9,258 nucleotides of DNA, from positions 1-9,258 of the forward strand of contig CAVGGQ010000075.1 of NCBI GenBank assembly GCA_963628785.1, read 5' to 3'. Below, in pieces: positions 1 through 5,989 of the stretch. The notes beneath the pieces were generated by a model. That model made no database searches, was not told where the DNA came from, and was given only the letters and a program-made list of their open reading frames with translations. The stretch's first letter is position 1; each line of letters starts with the position of its first letter. The translations under genes were made by a program, and so were the position numbers. This DNA comes from Apopatocola sp963628785 (GTDB lineage: Bacteria > Bacillota > Clostridia > Oscillospirales > Oscillospiraceae).

Positions 1-70
1 ATAGTGATTGCCCTCCCTTGGCAGATGTTGTGTGCAAACTTCATTCTACCATGCATGGGAAAATCACTAT
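1..70. repeat. 9-bp inverted repeat at window start
   Basis: ATAGTGATT at 1-9 is matched exactly by its reverse complement at 62-70, and the short palindrome CCATGCATGG (49-58) lies in the loop. On the plus strand the second arm is followed by GGATTTTTTC (71-80), so it could end transcription of a gene lying before the window. The 52-nt loop is long for a simple terminator. The role is inferred only; it could equally be part of a decayed mobile-element end. Confidence 0.3.
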
Positions 71-79
71 GGATTTTTT

Positions 80-252
80 CTTAGCTGTCCAACTTCATTA
101 TGCAATCAACCATTTTATAAGTTTAGCACAATTATCCGAAAAAAGCACTCCCAATATTTTGAATAATAAAAATTGGAAGAACCAACACTTTTGCGGGGTA
201 CCGTTTCCGCTCTTTCGTATCGTGTTATCGGCTTAGCCCACAGACAAAGAAA
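80..252. other. AT-rich intergenic stretch, no gene seen
   Basis: This stretch is much richer in A and T than the rest of the window. The open frames crossing it lack a convincing ribosome binding site and resemble no family I know. It lies downstream of the kdgK end on the minus strand. I see no tRNA, riboswitch or operator. Bases 86-95 plus a downstream TGCAAT resemble, inverted, a stretch near the right end of the window. Confidence 0.5.
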
Positions 253-287
253 GCATCGCAGGAAAAAATACCTGCGATGCCGCTTTT
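253..287. terminator. Hairpin terminator candidate
   Basis: A perfect 10-bp stem, GCATCGCAGG (253-262) and CCTGCGATGC (271-280), closes an 8-nt A-rich loop. On the minus strand the stem is followed by TTTCTTTGTC, so it could stop read-through from the kdgA-kdgK operon some 250 bases upstream. On the plus strand it is followed by CGCTTTTG. The stem is certain; the direction of use is inferred. Confidence 0.5.
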
Positions 288-301
288 GCCATCGGAAAAG
301 T

Positions 302-335
302 GATGCCTGCCCCATGGTGCAATGGGACAGGCATC
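302..335 (-). terminator. Long hairpin downstream of kdgK
   Basis: GATGCCTGCCCCAT (302-315) pairs with ATGGGACAGGCATC (322-335) around a 6-nt loop. In plus-strand RNA one pair is a C-A mismatch; in minus-strand RNA that pair becomes U-G, so the whole 14-bp stem can form. This favours a minus-strand transcript, that is, the tail of the kdgA-kdgK message. Only ACTTTTCC follows on the minus strand, a weak U tract, so it may be an RNA-stabilising end rather than a true terminator. Confidence 0.4.
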
Positions 336-369
336 GTAGGAAGAGGAAAAGAGAAGAAAAAAGTATTTG

Positions 370-528
370 GGCAATACCGCATAATTCGGCAAGAGCGATT
401 TGCGAGAGATTTTATGTCGAATCAAGGAAGAAAACCACAGCCATACTTTGTGTATGGCAAGGGTTGATGACGAAGATTCGGTGAAAAAGATCCGCAAAGC
501 GCCGCAGACGACGTTGTGCGGTGTTGCC
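370..528. repeat. 159-bp dispersed repeat with terminal inverted repeats, copy 1
   Basis: By hand alignment this 159-bp block matches 5831-5989 with about 18 differences and no net gap, roughly 89% identity. Its ends are inverted repeats: GGCAATACCGCATAAT on the left against GGCAACACCGCACAAC read from the right (13 of 16). TTTG lies directly outside both ends (366-369 and 529-532), a possible 4-bp target duplication. An internal hairpin GCCATAC/GTATGGC (440-446 and 452-458) is perfect. It starts 10 bases past the kdgK stop. No transposase is encoded, so a MITE-like or other non-autonomous repeat is the best reading; a structured RNA is the alternative. Confidence 0.8.
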
Positions 529-538
529 TTTGGTAAAG

Positions 539-1561
539 TTATCTCTGGACGCGGCCGGAACCGTCGCCGCCGGCGAGCTTTTCGACTTCGGCGAGGGTGA
601 CGCGGTTGAAGTCGCCTTCGATGGAGTGCTTGAGAGCCGATGCCGCGACTGCGAACTCGATGGAGCTCTGCGGATCCTTGCCGTGGCGCAAAGCATAGAT
701 GAGTCCGCCGCCGAAGCTGTCGCCTCCGCCCACGCGGTCGACGATGTGCAGGTGGTATTCCTTGGAGAAATAGCACTCACCGTCGGAATAGAGCATGCCC
801 GCCCAGTCGTTGTCGGAAGCGGAGATGGATGAGCGGAGCGTGATGGCGACCTTTTCAAAGCCGAACTTCTCGGTGAGCTGGCGCGCCACGGACTTGTAGC
901 CTTCACGGTTGAGCTTGCCGCCGTAGATGTCGCTGCCCTCGGCCTCAATGCCGAAAACATCCTTGGCATCCTCTTCGTTGGAGATGCACACATCGACATA
1001 TCGGCACAACTCGGTCATGGCCTTGCGTGCCTGCTCGCGCGTCCACAGCTTGCCGCGGTAGTTGAGATCGCAGGAGATCTTCACGCCCTTCGCCTTGGCG
1101 GCGATGCAGGCCTGCCTGCAGATCTCCACGAGATTTTCGCCCAGGGCCGGGGTGATGCCGGTGAAGTGGAACCAGTCCGCATCCGCGAAAATCTTGTCCC
1201 AGTCGAAGTCACTGGGCTGCGCGAGCTGGATGGCGGAGTTGTCGCGGTCGTAGATGCACACGCTGCCGCGCTGGCTGGCGCCCTTTTCAAGATAGTAAAT
1301 GCCGATACGGTCGCCGCCACGGACGATGTCATCGGTGTTCACGCCGAGCATGCGCAGGGAGTTGACGGCAGCCTGACCGATGGCGTGCTTCGGGAGCTTC
1401 GTCACGAAGCTCACATCCTCGCCGTAATTGGCAAGGGAGACCGCGACGTTGGCTTCGCCGCCGCCGAAGGTCGCCTGCATCTGGTCATTCTGGAAAAAGC
1501 GGTAATATCCGTTGGGAGCAAGGCGGAGCATGATCTCGCCGAAGGTAACGATTTTAGACAT
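539..1561 (-). CDS. kdgK: 2-dehydro-3-deoxygluconokinase (KDG kinase, PfkB/ribokinase family)
   Basis: This 340-residue cytoplasmic sugar kinase would phosphorylate 2-keto-3-deoxygluconate with ATP to give KDPG, the substrate of the aldolase encoded just upstream. The N-terminus (FGEIMLRLAP) and glycine-rich FGGGEANVAV stretch are typical of PfkB kinases that act on KDG. Near the C-terminus DRVGGGDSFGGGL carries the anion-hole glycines and catalytic Asp281. Length is normal for the family and the C-terminus looks intact. The ATG has an AGGAGG site (1571-1576) 9 bases upstream, and the gap to the kdgA stop is only 17 bases, so the two are surely co-transcribed. Repeat copy 1 begins 10 bases beyond the stop codon. 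Related PfkB sugar kinases are the alternative, but the aldolase neighbour makes KDG by far the likeliest substrate. Confidence 0.93.
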   Translation of the reverse strand: MSKIVTFGEIMLRLAPNGYYRFFQNDQMQATFGGGEANVAVSLANYGEDVSFVTKLPKHAIGQAAVNSLRMLGVNTDDIVRGGDRIGIYYLEKGASQRGSVCIYDRDNSAIQLAQPSDFDWDKIFADADWFHFTGITPALGENLVEICRQACIAAKAKGVKISCDLNYRGKLWTREQARKAMTELCRYVDVCISNEEDAKDVFGIEAEGSDIYGGKLNREGYKSVARQLTEKFGFEKVAITLRSSISASDNDWAGMLYSDGECYFSKEYHLHIVDRVGGGDSFGGGLIYALRHGKDPQSSIEFAVAASALKHSIEGDFNRVTLAEVEKLAGGDGSGRVQR

Positions 1562-1578
1562 GGTACTTGACCTCCTGA

Positions 1579-2541
1579 TTATTTCTTCACAAGATGTACG
1601 CCGAAGCCGCCGATCTCGTCTTTAAGATAAATCATTTTGCGGGTGCCGTTGGCGTTGTACTTGGCAGTGGACTCATCGAACTCCACGCCGCGCTGCGAGA
1701 GATGATAGACCGCACGGTCCACGTTCGGCGTGCCGATGGCGATGTGGCCCTTCGTGCCGCGGCCGGGTGCCTTCATGCACTCCACGGCGGTGCCGGCGAA
1801 AACAGAAGAGTTGCCGGGTTTGCAGTCCATATCGAAGAGCGTGCAGAAGAGCTTCACGGTGCGCTCGGCTTCCGCCTCGTCCGCGCAGTTGATGCCGATG
1901 TGCATGAGGGAGAAGTTCAGCATGGCTTTCACGGCCTCGCGGCTGATGCGCTCGACCTCGTCCCAGCGCTCTGCGTCGATGAGGTTCTTCTTGACCATCC
2001 AGGTGCCGCCGCAGGCGAGGACCTGATCAAAGCCGAGGTAATCATTGAGGTTTGCGGTGTTCACGCCGCCGGTCGGCATCCACTTGAGCGTGCGGTAGGG
2101 GCCGGCGAGGGCTTTGATCTTGGCGATGCCGCCGTTCTGCTCGGCCGGGAAGAACTTGACGACCTCGAGGCCGAGAGCCATGGCCTGCTCCATCTCACCG
2201 CCGGTGGCGGTGCCGGGGAGCATGAGGGCGCCCTTGGAAAGGCCATACTTGACCATGTCGGGGTTGAAGCCCGGGGTCACGATGAACTTTGCGCCGATGG
2301 AAAGGGAGAGATCCAGCTGCTCACGCGTGAGGACCGTTCCCGCGCCGACGAGCATGTCGGGCACGTTTTCGATGATAGCGCGCATGACCTTTTCGGCGGC
2401 CGCCGTGCGGAACGTGACTTCCACGGCGTTCAGACCGCCCCGCTGCAGAGCACGCGCCAGCGGCACGGCCTTCTCGGGATCTTCCAGCGCTACGACGGGC
2501 ACGATACCCGTTTCATATATTCTTTGCAGGACTTCGTTCAT
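1579..2541 (-). CDS. kdgA: KDPG/KHG aldolase fused to a C-terminal VOC (glyoxalase-like) domain
   Basis: Residues 1 to about 210 are a class I KDPG/4-hydroxy-2-oxoglutarate aldolase, which splits KDPG into pyruvate and glyceraldehyde-3-phosphate. Visible active-site parts are Glu41 and Arg45 in VEVTFRT, GAGTVL (66-71), the Schiff-base Lys129 in VVKFFPAE, and PTGGV. A stand-alone enzyme ends near here. Residues from about 212 to 320 form a VOC fold, with HIGINC, VECMKAPG, GHIAIGT and a final GVHLVKK at the spots where VOC proteins carry metal or substrate ligands. The VOC reaction is unknown; it may aid the aldolase or bind a related keto-acid. The start has AAAGGAG (2551-2557) 9 bases upstream. 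It is the first gene of the operon with kdgK, and its promoter carries a GntR-type operator. The aldolase call is firm; the role of the fused domain is open. Confidence 0.93.
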   Translation of the reverse strand: MNEVLQRIYETGIVPVVALEDPEKAVPLARALQRGGLNAVEVTFRTAAAEKVMRAIIENVPDMLVGAGTVLTREQLDLSLSIGAKFIVTPGFNPDMVKYGLSKGALMLPGTATGGEMEQAMALGLEVVKFFPAEQNGGIAKIKALAGPYRTLKWMPTGGVNTANLNDYLGFDQVLACGGTWMVKKNLIDAERWDEVERISREAVKAMLNFSLMHIGINCADEAEAERTVKLFCTLFDMDCKPGNSSVFAGTAVECMKAPGRGTKGHIAIGTPNVDRAVYHLSQRGVEFDESTAKYNANGTRKMIYLKDEIGGFGVHLVKK

Positions 2542-2579
2542 GTTTCGGTTCTCCTTTGCAAATTTTCAAATCTGTCTGC

Positions 2580-2608
2580 ATTATATTATCTTGTATACAA
2601 GAATTCAA
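2580..2608 (-). promoter_or_regulatory. Promoter of the kdgA-kdgK operon
   Basis: Read on the minus strand: TTGAAT (2603-2608), a spacer of exactly 17 bases, then a perfect TATAAT (2580-2585). The transcript would start about 30 bases before the kdgA ATG. The spacer contains the palindromic operator at 2590-2601, so a bound regulator would block polymerase. Confidence 0.8.
2590..2601. promoter_or_regulatory. GntR/FadR-type operator in the kdgA promoter
   Basis: CTTGTATACAAG is a perfect 12-bp palindrome, extended to 14 bp by the flanking T and A (2589-2602). Its GTATAC core suits the short GT-N(2)-AC palindromes bound by FadR-subfamily GntR proteins. It sits between the -35 and -10 boxes of the operon promoter, which predicts repression. 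The likely binder is the divergent GntR gene at 2729. Confidence 0.75.
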
Positions 2609-2663
2609 GAGTGCAAGTTGACTAATTTTCACGGTCGGTTTCCGTATATTCTGCCGATGATGC

Positions 2664-2692
2664 TTGACAATCCGCGATGTTTCCTTTATTTT
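2664..2692 (+). promoter_or_regulatory. Promoter of the GntR-type regulator gene
   Basis: A perfect TTGACA (2664-2669) is followed after 17 bases by TATTTT (2687-2692), 4 of 6 to the -10 consensus. The predicted start of transcription near 2699 lies just before the second operator and about 30 bases before the ATG at 2729. Confidence 0.65.
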
Positions 2693-2702
2693 AAGCGGTG
2701 TA

Positions 2703-2714
2703 CTTGTATACACT
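2703..2714. promoter_or_regulatory. Second GntR/FadR-type operator, at the regulator's own promoter
   Basis: CTTGTATACACT shares its first ten bases with the perfect operator at 2590-2601 and differs only in the last two. It lies just after the predicted start of transcription and directly before the GGAGG ribosome site (2716-2720). Binding there would block the regulator's own gene, implying autorepression, probably with weaker affinity because the right half is imperfect. Confidence 0.65.
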
Positions 2715-2728
2715 TGGAGGCATGCGGC

Positions 2729-3403
2729 ATGAAAATCACGGAGTGCAAAGCGCGGGAGACCGGACGCGAATATGCTTTACGGACGATCAAGGACAATATC
2801 ATACGGCTTGAGTTGGCTCCGGGCAGCGCCGTCAGCGAGAACGAACTGGCTGCGGAAATGGGTCTCTCACGCACGCCGGTGCGTGAGGCGCTCATCGAGC
2901 TTTCCAAGGTGAAGATCATCGAGATCCATCCGCAGAAACGCAGCATCGTCGCGCCAATCGACTGTGACCTCGTGGAAGAGGCGCGCTTCATGCGCCATGT
3001 CATGGAGTGCGAGATCATCCGTCTGGTGTGCTCACGCGCCGGGAGCGAAGACATCACCGCGCTTCGCGAAAATCTGCAGCTGCAGAAGTTCTATATGGAG
3101 AACCGCTACGACACTCTCATGACGCTCGACGACGAGTTCCACGAAAAGCTCTATGCGATTGCGCGCATGCCGCAGATCTACGACATGATGAAAAATCTCT
3201 CCATCCACTTCGACCGCGCGCGCCATCTCGCGCTCGTATCGGTGAAGAACTCGAAGATCGTCGCCGACCACGAGGCCATTCTGGACGCCGTGGAGTCAAA
3301 GGATGCCGACCGAGCCGCCGACCTCATGAAAAAACACCTCGACCGCTACAAGATCGACACGGCCGCCATCCGCGAGTCGTATCCGCAGTATTTTAAGGAT
3401 TAA
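2729..3403 (+). CDS. GntR-family transcriptional regulator, FadR (FCD) subfamily
   Basis: A 224-residue DNA-binding regulator, normal length for the FadR subfamily. The N-terminal winged helix (residues about 8-75) shows IIRLELAPGSAVSENELAAE and MGLSRTPVREALIEL, the recognition-helix signature of the family. The C-terminal FCD domain (about 80-215) is all-helical; DDEFHEKLY and a later DHEAILDAVESKD supply the Asp and His residues that usually bind a metal and frame the ligand pocket. The ATG at 2729 is chosen because GGAGG (2716-2720) lies 8 bases upstream. It is divergent from kdgA-kdgK and flanked by two matching operators, so it most likely represses that operon and itself and is released by KDG, KDPG or a hexuronate-derived acid. 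The effector is inferred from context only. Confidence 0.93.
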   Translation: MKITECKARETGREYALRTIKDNIIRLELAPGSAVSENELAAEMGLSRTPVREALIELSKVKIIEIHPQKRSIVAPIDCDLVEEARFMRHVMECEIIRLVCSRAGSEDITALRENLQLQKFYMENRYDTLMTLDDEFHEKLYAIARMPQIYDMMKNLSIHFDRARHLALVSVKNSKIVADHEAILDAVESKDADRAADLMKKHLDRYKIDTAAIRESYPQYFKD

Positions 3404-3408
3404 AAAAC

Positions 3409-3451
3409 CGGCACCGCAAGAAAATTTTGTCCCTGCGGTGCCGATTTTTTT
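3409..3451. terminator. Bidirectional rho-independent terminator
   Basis: A perfect 10-bp stem, CGGCACCGCA (3409-3418) and TGCGGTGCCG (3434-3443), is followed on the plus strand by ATTTTTTT and on the minus strand by GTTTTTTA. It starts 6 bases after the stop codon of the GntR gene and also faces the end of the DUF3786 gene on the other strand, so it can serve both converging transcripts. Confidence 0.9.
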
Positions 3452-3463
3452 ACTCATATTTTA

Positions 3464-3476
3464 GTGCGGTATTGCC
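3464..3476. repeat. Lone end of the 159-bp repeat family (possible)
   Basis: GTGCGGTATTGCC equals the right end of the 159-bp repeat (GTGCGGTGTTGCC in both copies) at 12 of 13 bases, and its first-listed difference matches the T/A variant seen at the left end of copy 1. It directly abuts the TAA stop of the DUF3786 gene. No more of the repeat is visible beside it, so it is either a relic left by excision or deletion, or a chance match. Confidence 0.4.
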
Positions 3477-4097
3477 TTATATTTCCGCGAAAAGGTGCTC
3501 TTTGATGTCGATCATCATGTACCATACGGTCTCGTAGTGCATCAGCCGGAGGATGTTCCGGTCCGGCAGGATGCGCTCGTCGGGCGGGAATTCGTCGTCG
3601 CCGTCCCAGTACCGAAAGAGGACGGCAAGATCCTCGAACACCGGCAGGATGAAGCTGACATCGCCCTTGAGTCCCGACGGCGTGCCGCCGAGCTTTTCGC
3701 AGGCGCGGCGCAACTCGGGTGCCTTTCCCACCAGACGCCGCAGCGCTTCGGCATCTCGGAGGGAAGTGTCGTGATAGGAACCGATGATGCCGCCAAGCTC
3801 GCCGACGGACGCCCATGTCCCGCTCATAACGGGCTTGACCTCCTCCGAGGAGGAATAGCAAAGGTAATCGTAGATGGTCAGGGCGCCGTTATAGCCGACC
3901 GGGTGAAGCTCTCCCCGGTCATCGCAGCTCTCGACGATGCCGTTCTCCCGGCCGATGCGCGTTTCGCGGTTCAGATATGAGAGGTACATATAGTTCTCGT
4001 CGTGCCGCAGGTGATGAAAAGCGATCAGGTGATCGAGGTCGTAGGTGAGGAAGCGCTCGCGCGCACGCTCCGCCTCGCGTTCGTAGTTGTTCGCCAT
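3477..4097 (-). CDS. DUF3786 domain-containing protein
   Basis: A 206-residue protein with no signal peptide or membrane segment, so probably cytoplasmic. It resembles the DUF3786 family along its whole length: an N-terminal helical YEREAERARERFL stretch, LTIYDYLCYSS in the middle, GTPSGLKGDVSFILPVF around two thirds, and a C-terminal region with FRYWDGDDEFPPDERILPD and YETVWYMMIDIKEHL. The function of this family is not known to me; members are common in strict anaerobes. The ATG at 4097 starts 4 bases after the stop of the upstream hydrolase-GNAT gene and has only a weak ribosome site, so translation is probably coupled. The same frame stays open upstream, but that would overlap the preceding gene. 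The stop codon abuts a possible relic of the 159-bp repeat. Confidence 0.85.
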   Translation of the reverse strand: MANNYEREAERARERFLTYDLDHLIAFHHLRHDENYMYLSYLNRETRIGRENGIVESCDDRGELHPVGYNGALTIYDYLCYSSSEEVKPVMSGTWASVGELGGIIGSYHDTSLRDAEALRRLVGKAPELRRACEKLGGTPSGLKGDVSFILPVFEDLAVLFRYWDGDDEFPPDERILPDRNILRLMHYETVWYMMIDIKEHLFAEI

Positions 4098-4101
4098 GGG
4101 C

Positions 4102-5583
4102 TTACAGCTCGATCCAATACCGTTCCACGGCCTCACCGTCGTGGAGCTCGGTATTTTCATATACGCCGCCGCATTTTCGGATGGTCCGGCGGCTTGCCTC
4201 GTTGTCGGCATTGCAGGTGATGAGCACGCGCTCGAGGCCGATCGTGCGGCAGTACGCGAGCGCTTGCCGGAGCATCCACGAGGCATAACCCTTTCGTCTC
4301 TCGTCCGGGCGCACCGAATAGCCGATGTGGCCGCCGAAGTGCAGGAGATAGTCGTTGAGCGCGTGGCGCACCTGCAGTGTGCCGAGCATGCGGCCGTCGG
4401 AGGCGCGCTTGCAGATAAACTGCATGCTCTGCACCTTGCCGGCGGGGACGGTCGCGGGATCGGCATAGCGGGCGTTGTCCGCGAGCCAGTCCTTCGCATC
4501 CGCGTGCTGCCGCATGGAGCCCGTGCCGTCCATCGAGCTGTCGGCTTCGAGGAACGCCTGCCGGCAGGCGGCGTATTCCTTGCTGTCCTCTTCGGTGGGG
4601 ACGCAGAAGAGGAGCTCCTCATCCGGCGCCGGTTTCTCCGTGTTTTCCGCGAATATCGTCCGTGCAGCAAACGTCTTCACGAGCGATTCGTAGCGCGGGC
4701 GGTCGACGACGCAGCTCATGCCGTGGCCTGCGCCGGGGAAGGTGTGGAATTCGATCATTTCCGGGTTGGCCGCCGCCAACGCGCGGCTCATATCGCACGG
4801 CACGAAGCCGTCCCGCTCGCCGTGGATGAGGAGAATGGGCACGCGCGTTTTCTTCACGGCCTCAAGCGCGTCCGCGCTTTCAATGTCCGCGCCGCCGAAA
4901 ACCTTCGCGCCCGCGCGGGCGAGCGGATAGAGGGCATCGGCCGGAAGATGCATGGAATGTCCCACCGAGCGGATGATGTTCTTCGCGCTCGTGTACGGGC
5001 AGTCCGTCACGATGCCGCACACATTCTCCGGCAGGTCGAGCGCCGACGCCATCAGCACCGTCGCCGCGCCCATGGATATGCCGCCGAGCAGGATCTTGAT
5101 GTTTCCGAACCGCTCGGCCGCCCACTTCGCCCAAAGAACGACATCGTTCTTTTCCTCGGCGCCGAAGGTAATGGTGTGCCCCTCGCTGCCGCACTGGGCG
5201 CGCTCCTCAATGAGCAGCATGGCGCAGCCCATGGAGCGGTAAATGTCCGCGCCGAGGGAGAAGTCGTGTAGCGGCGTGCTGCGGTAGCCGTGGCAGCCGA
5301 TGACGAGCGGTGCTCCGTCCGATGCGGGGTAATAGCGTCCCCGAAGCGAAAGTCCGTCCGCAGAGCGGATGCCCACGCTCTCAAAGGGCTCCGCGCCGAG
5401 CTTGTCGATGGCTGCGGTGATCTCCTTGCGGTACGGCTCCGGGATGTTGGACGAGATGAAATAGTCGTCGTTCTGCTGTCCCTGCGGGGAGTAGAACACA
5501 TACCGGTACAGCCCGTACAGCCCCGCAAAGCCCGCCGCCGCGCCGCCGAGCGCCACACACAGCATTTTTTCCGTTTTTTTCAT
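4102..5583 (-). CDS. Membrane-anchored alpha/beta hydrolase fused to a GNAT N-acetyltransferase
   Basis: A 493-residue two-domain protein. Residues 7-30 form one hydrophobic N-terminal segment, so it is probably anchored with the rest on one side of the membrane. Residues about 65-310 are an alpha/beta hydrolase: the nucleophile elbow is GISMG (Ser170), with Asp258 in HGERDGF and His287 in GAGHGMS completing a Ser-Asp-His triad; HGYRST (98-103) is the likely oxyanion region. Residues about 327-493 are a GNAT domain with GHIGYSVRPDERRKGYAS, whose R429-x-x-G432-x-A434 binds acetyl-CoA, followed by the usual CNADNEASRRTIRKCGG ending. No stop or shift interrupts the joint. ATG 5583 is preferred over GTG 5589 because AAAGGA (5594-5599) then has 10-base spacing. 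Substrates are unknown. If the anchor puts the hydrolase outside, the GNAT half would lack acetyl-CoA, so an inward-facing topology is more likely. Confidence 0.88.
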   Translation of the reverse strand: MKKTEKMLCVALGGAAAGFAGLYGLYRYVFYSPQGQQNDDYFISSNIPEPYRKEITAAIDKLGAEPFESVGIRSADGLSLRGRYYPASDGAPLVIGCHGYRSTPLHDFSLGADIYRSMGCAMLLIEERAQCGSEGHTITFGAEEKNDVVLWAKWAAERFGNIKILLGGISMGAATVLMASALDLPENVCGIVTDCPYTSAKNIIRSVGHSMHLPADALYPLARAGAKVFGGADIESADALEAVKKTRVPILLIHGERDGFVPCDMSRALAAANPEMIEFHTFPGAGHGMSCVVDRPRYESLVKTFAARTIFAENTEKPAPDEELLFCVPTEEDSKEYAACRQAFLEADSSMDGTGSMRQHADAKDWLADNARYADPATVPAGKVQSMQFICKRASDGRMLGTLQVRHALNDYLLHFGGHIGYSVRPDERRKGYASWMLRQALAYCRTIGLERVLITCNADNEASRRTIRKCGGVYENTELHDGEAVERYWIEL

Positions 5584-5618
5584 ATGCACCGCATCCTTTC
5601 GCCGTTTGGTTCGGATGC

Positions 5619-5627
5619 ATTATAACA
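5619..5627 (-). promoter_or_regulatory. Extended -10 promoter of the hydrolase-GNAT gene
   Basis: On the minus strand TGTTATAAT (5619-5627) is an extended -10 element with a perfect TATAAT, placed about 36 bases before the ATG at 5583. No good -35 box lies 16-18 bases upstream (only TTTTCG), which fits an extended -10 promoter. Confidence 0.55.
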
Positions 5628-5685
5628 TAAATCGTCCGCAGCGAAAACCGTCAATTCCGTAAATTTGTAACGAGGAGGCATCTGT

Positions 5686-5829
5686 ATGCTGAAAATCGAG
5701 CATCTAACCGAGACTTTCGGGGACTATGCCACCGTGAACGACTTGAGCCTGCAGTGGATCCGTGCGGCATATCCCTTGCCCGTGTCGGAAATGTGTGATA
5801 TCATAACAGAAGATCCGTCCGTACATTTA
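5686..5829 (+). pseudogene. 5' remnant of an ABC-transporter ATP-binding protein gene
   Basis: The first 23 codons read MLKIEHLTETFGDYATVNDL followed by SLQ, the usual opening of an ABC ATPase (start to just before the beta-strand that leads to Walker A). An AGGAGG site (5672-5677) lies 8 bases before the ATG, so this was a real gene start. After about 5757 the similarity ends: no Walker A, signature or Walker B follows, and the frame runs into the 159-bp repeat and stops at 5928 after 80 codons. An intact ATPase is about 230-310 residues. The roughly 70 bases between the break and the repeat are unassigned. It is not expected to make a working protein. Confidence 0.7.
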
Positions 5830-5830
5830 G

Positions 5831-5989
5831 GGCAACACCACATAATTCGGCAAGAGCGATTTGCGAGAGATTTTTTGCCGAATCGAGGAAGAGAGCCGCA
5901 GCCATACTTTGTGTATGTCAAGGCTTGATGACGCGAAGTCGGCGAAAAAGATCCGCAAAGCACCGCAGACGATATTGTGCGGTGTTGCC
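5831..5989. repeat. 159-bp dispersed repeat with terminal inverted repeats, copy 2
   Basis: This is the same orientation and length as the copy at 370-528. Ends are GGCAACACCACATAAT on the left and GGCAACACCGCACAAT read inward from the right, 14 of 16 matching. Inside, ATTCGGCAA (5845-5853) and TTGCCGAAT (5875-5883) form a perfect 9-bp stem, and CACCGCA/TGCGGTG near the right end forms another. The outer flanks (TTAG and TAAA) do not form a direct duplication; instead they extend the inverted repeat by a few bases. The copy lies between a broken ABC gene and the EamA gene, and may have been involved in the rearrangement that broke the former. Confidence 0.8.

Noticed and set aside
18..236. 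Plus-strand open frame of 72 codons near the window start
   Set aside because: It lies in AT-rich DNA, has no good ribosome site, crosses an inverted repeat and resembles nothing I know.
400..484. Possible small peptide shared by the two 159-bp repeat copies (PHNSARAICERF in one frame)
   Set aside because: The frame is open in both copies but lacks a start codon and ribosome site within the repeat, and the differences are spread without favouring silent positions. Palindromic, GC-rich sequence explains the open frame.
2610..2620. AGTGCAAGTTG shared with 9214-9224
   Set aside because: An 11-base match between two places in 9 kb is expected many times by chance, and the flanks do not continue it.
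1594..2625. Long plus-strand open frame of 343 codons opposite the aldolase gene
   Set aside because: It is the antisense shadow of the aldolase-VOC gene in GC-rich DNA; it has no family resemblance and no ribosome site.
2114..2728. Upstream extension of the GntR reading frame
   Set aside because: It runs antisense through the aldolase gene; the ATG at 2729 with GGAGG 8 bases upstream is the clear start.
5756..5829. TGTGCGGCATATCCCTTG as another repeat end beside the ABC remnant
   Set aside because: It only matches the GTGCGGTATTGCC end with gaps and several mismatches, so it is not distinguishable from chance.
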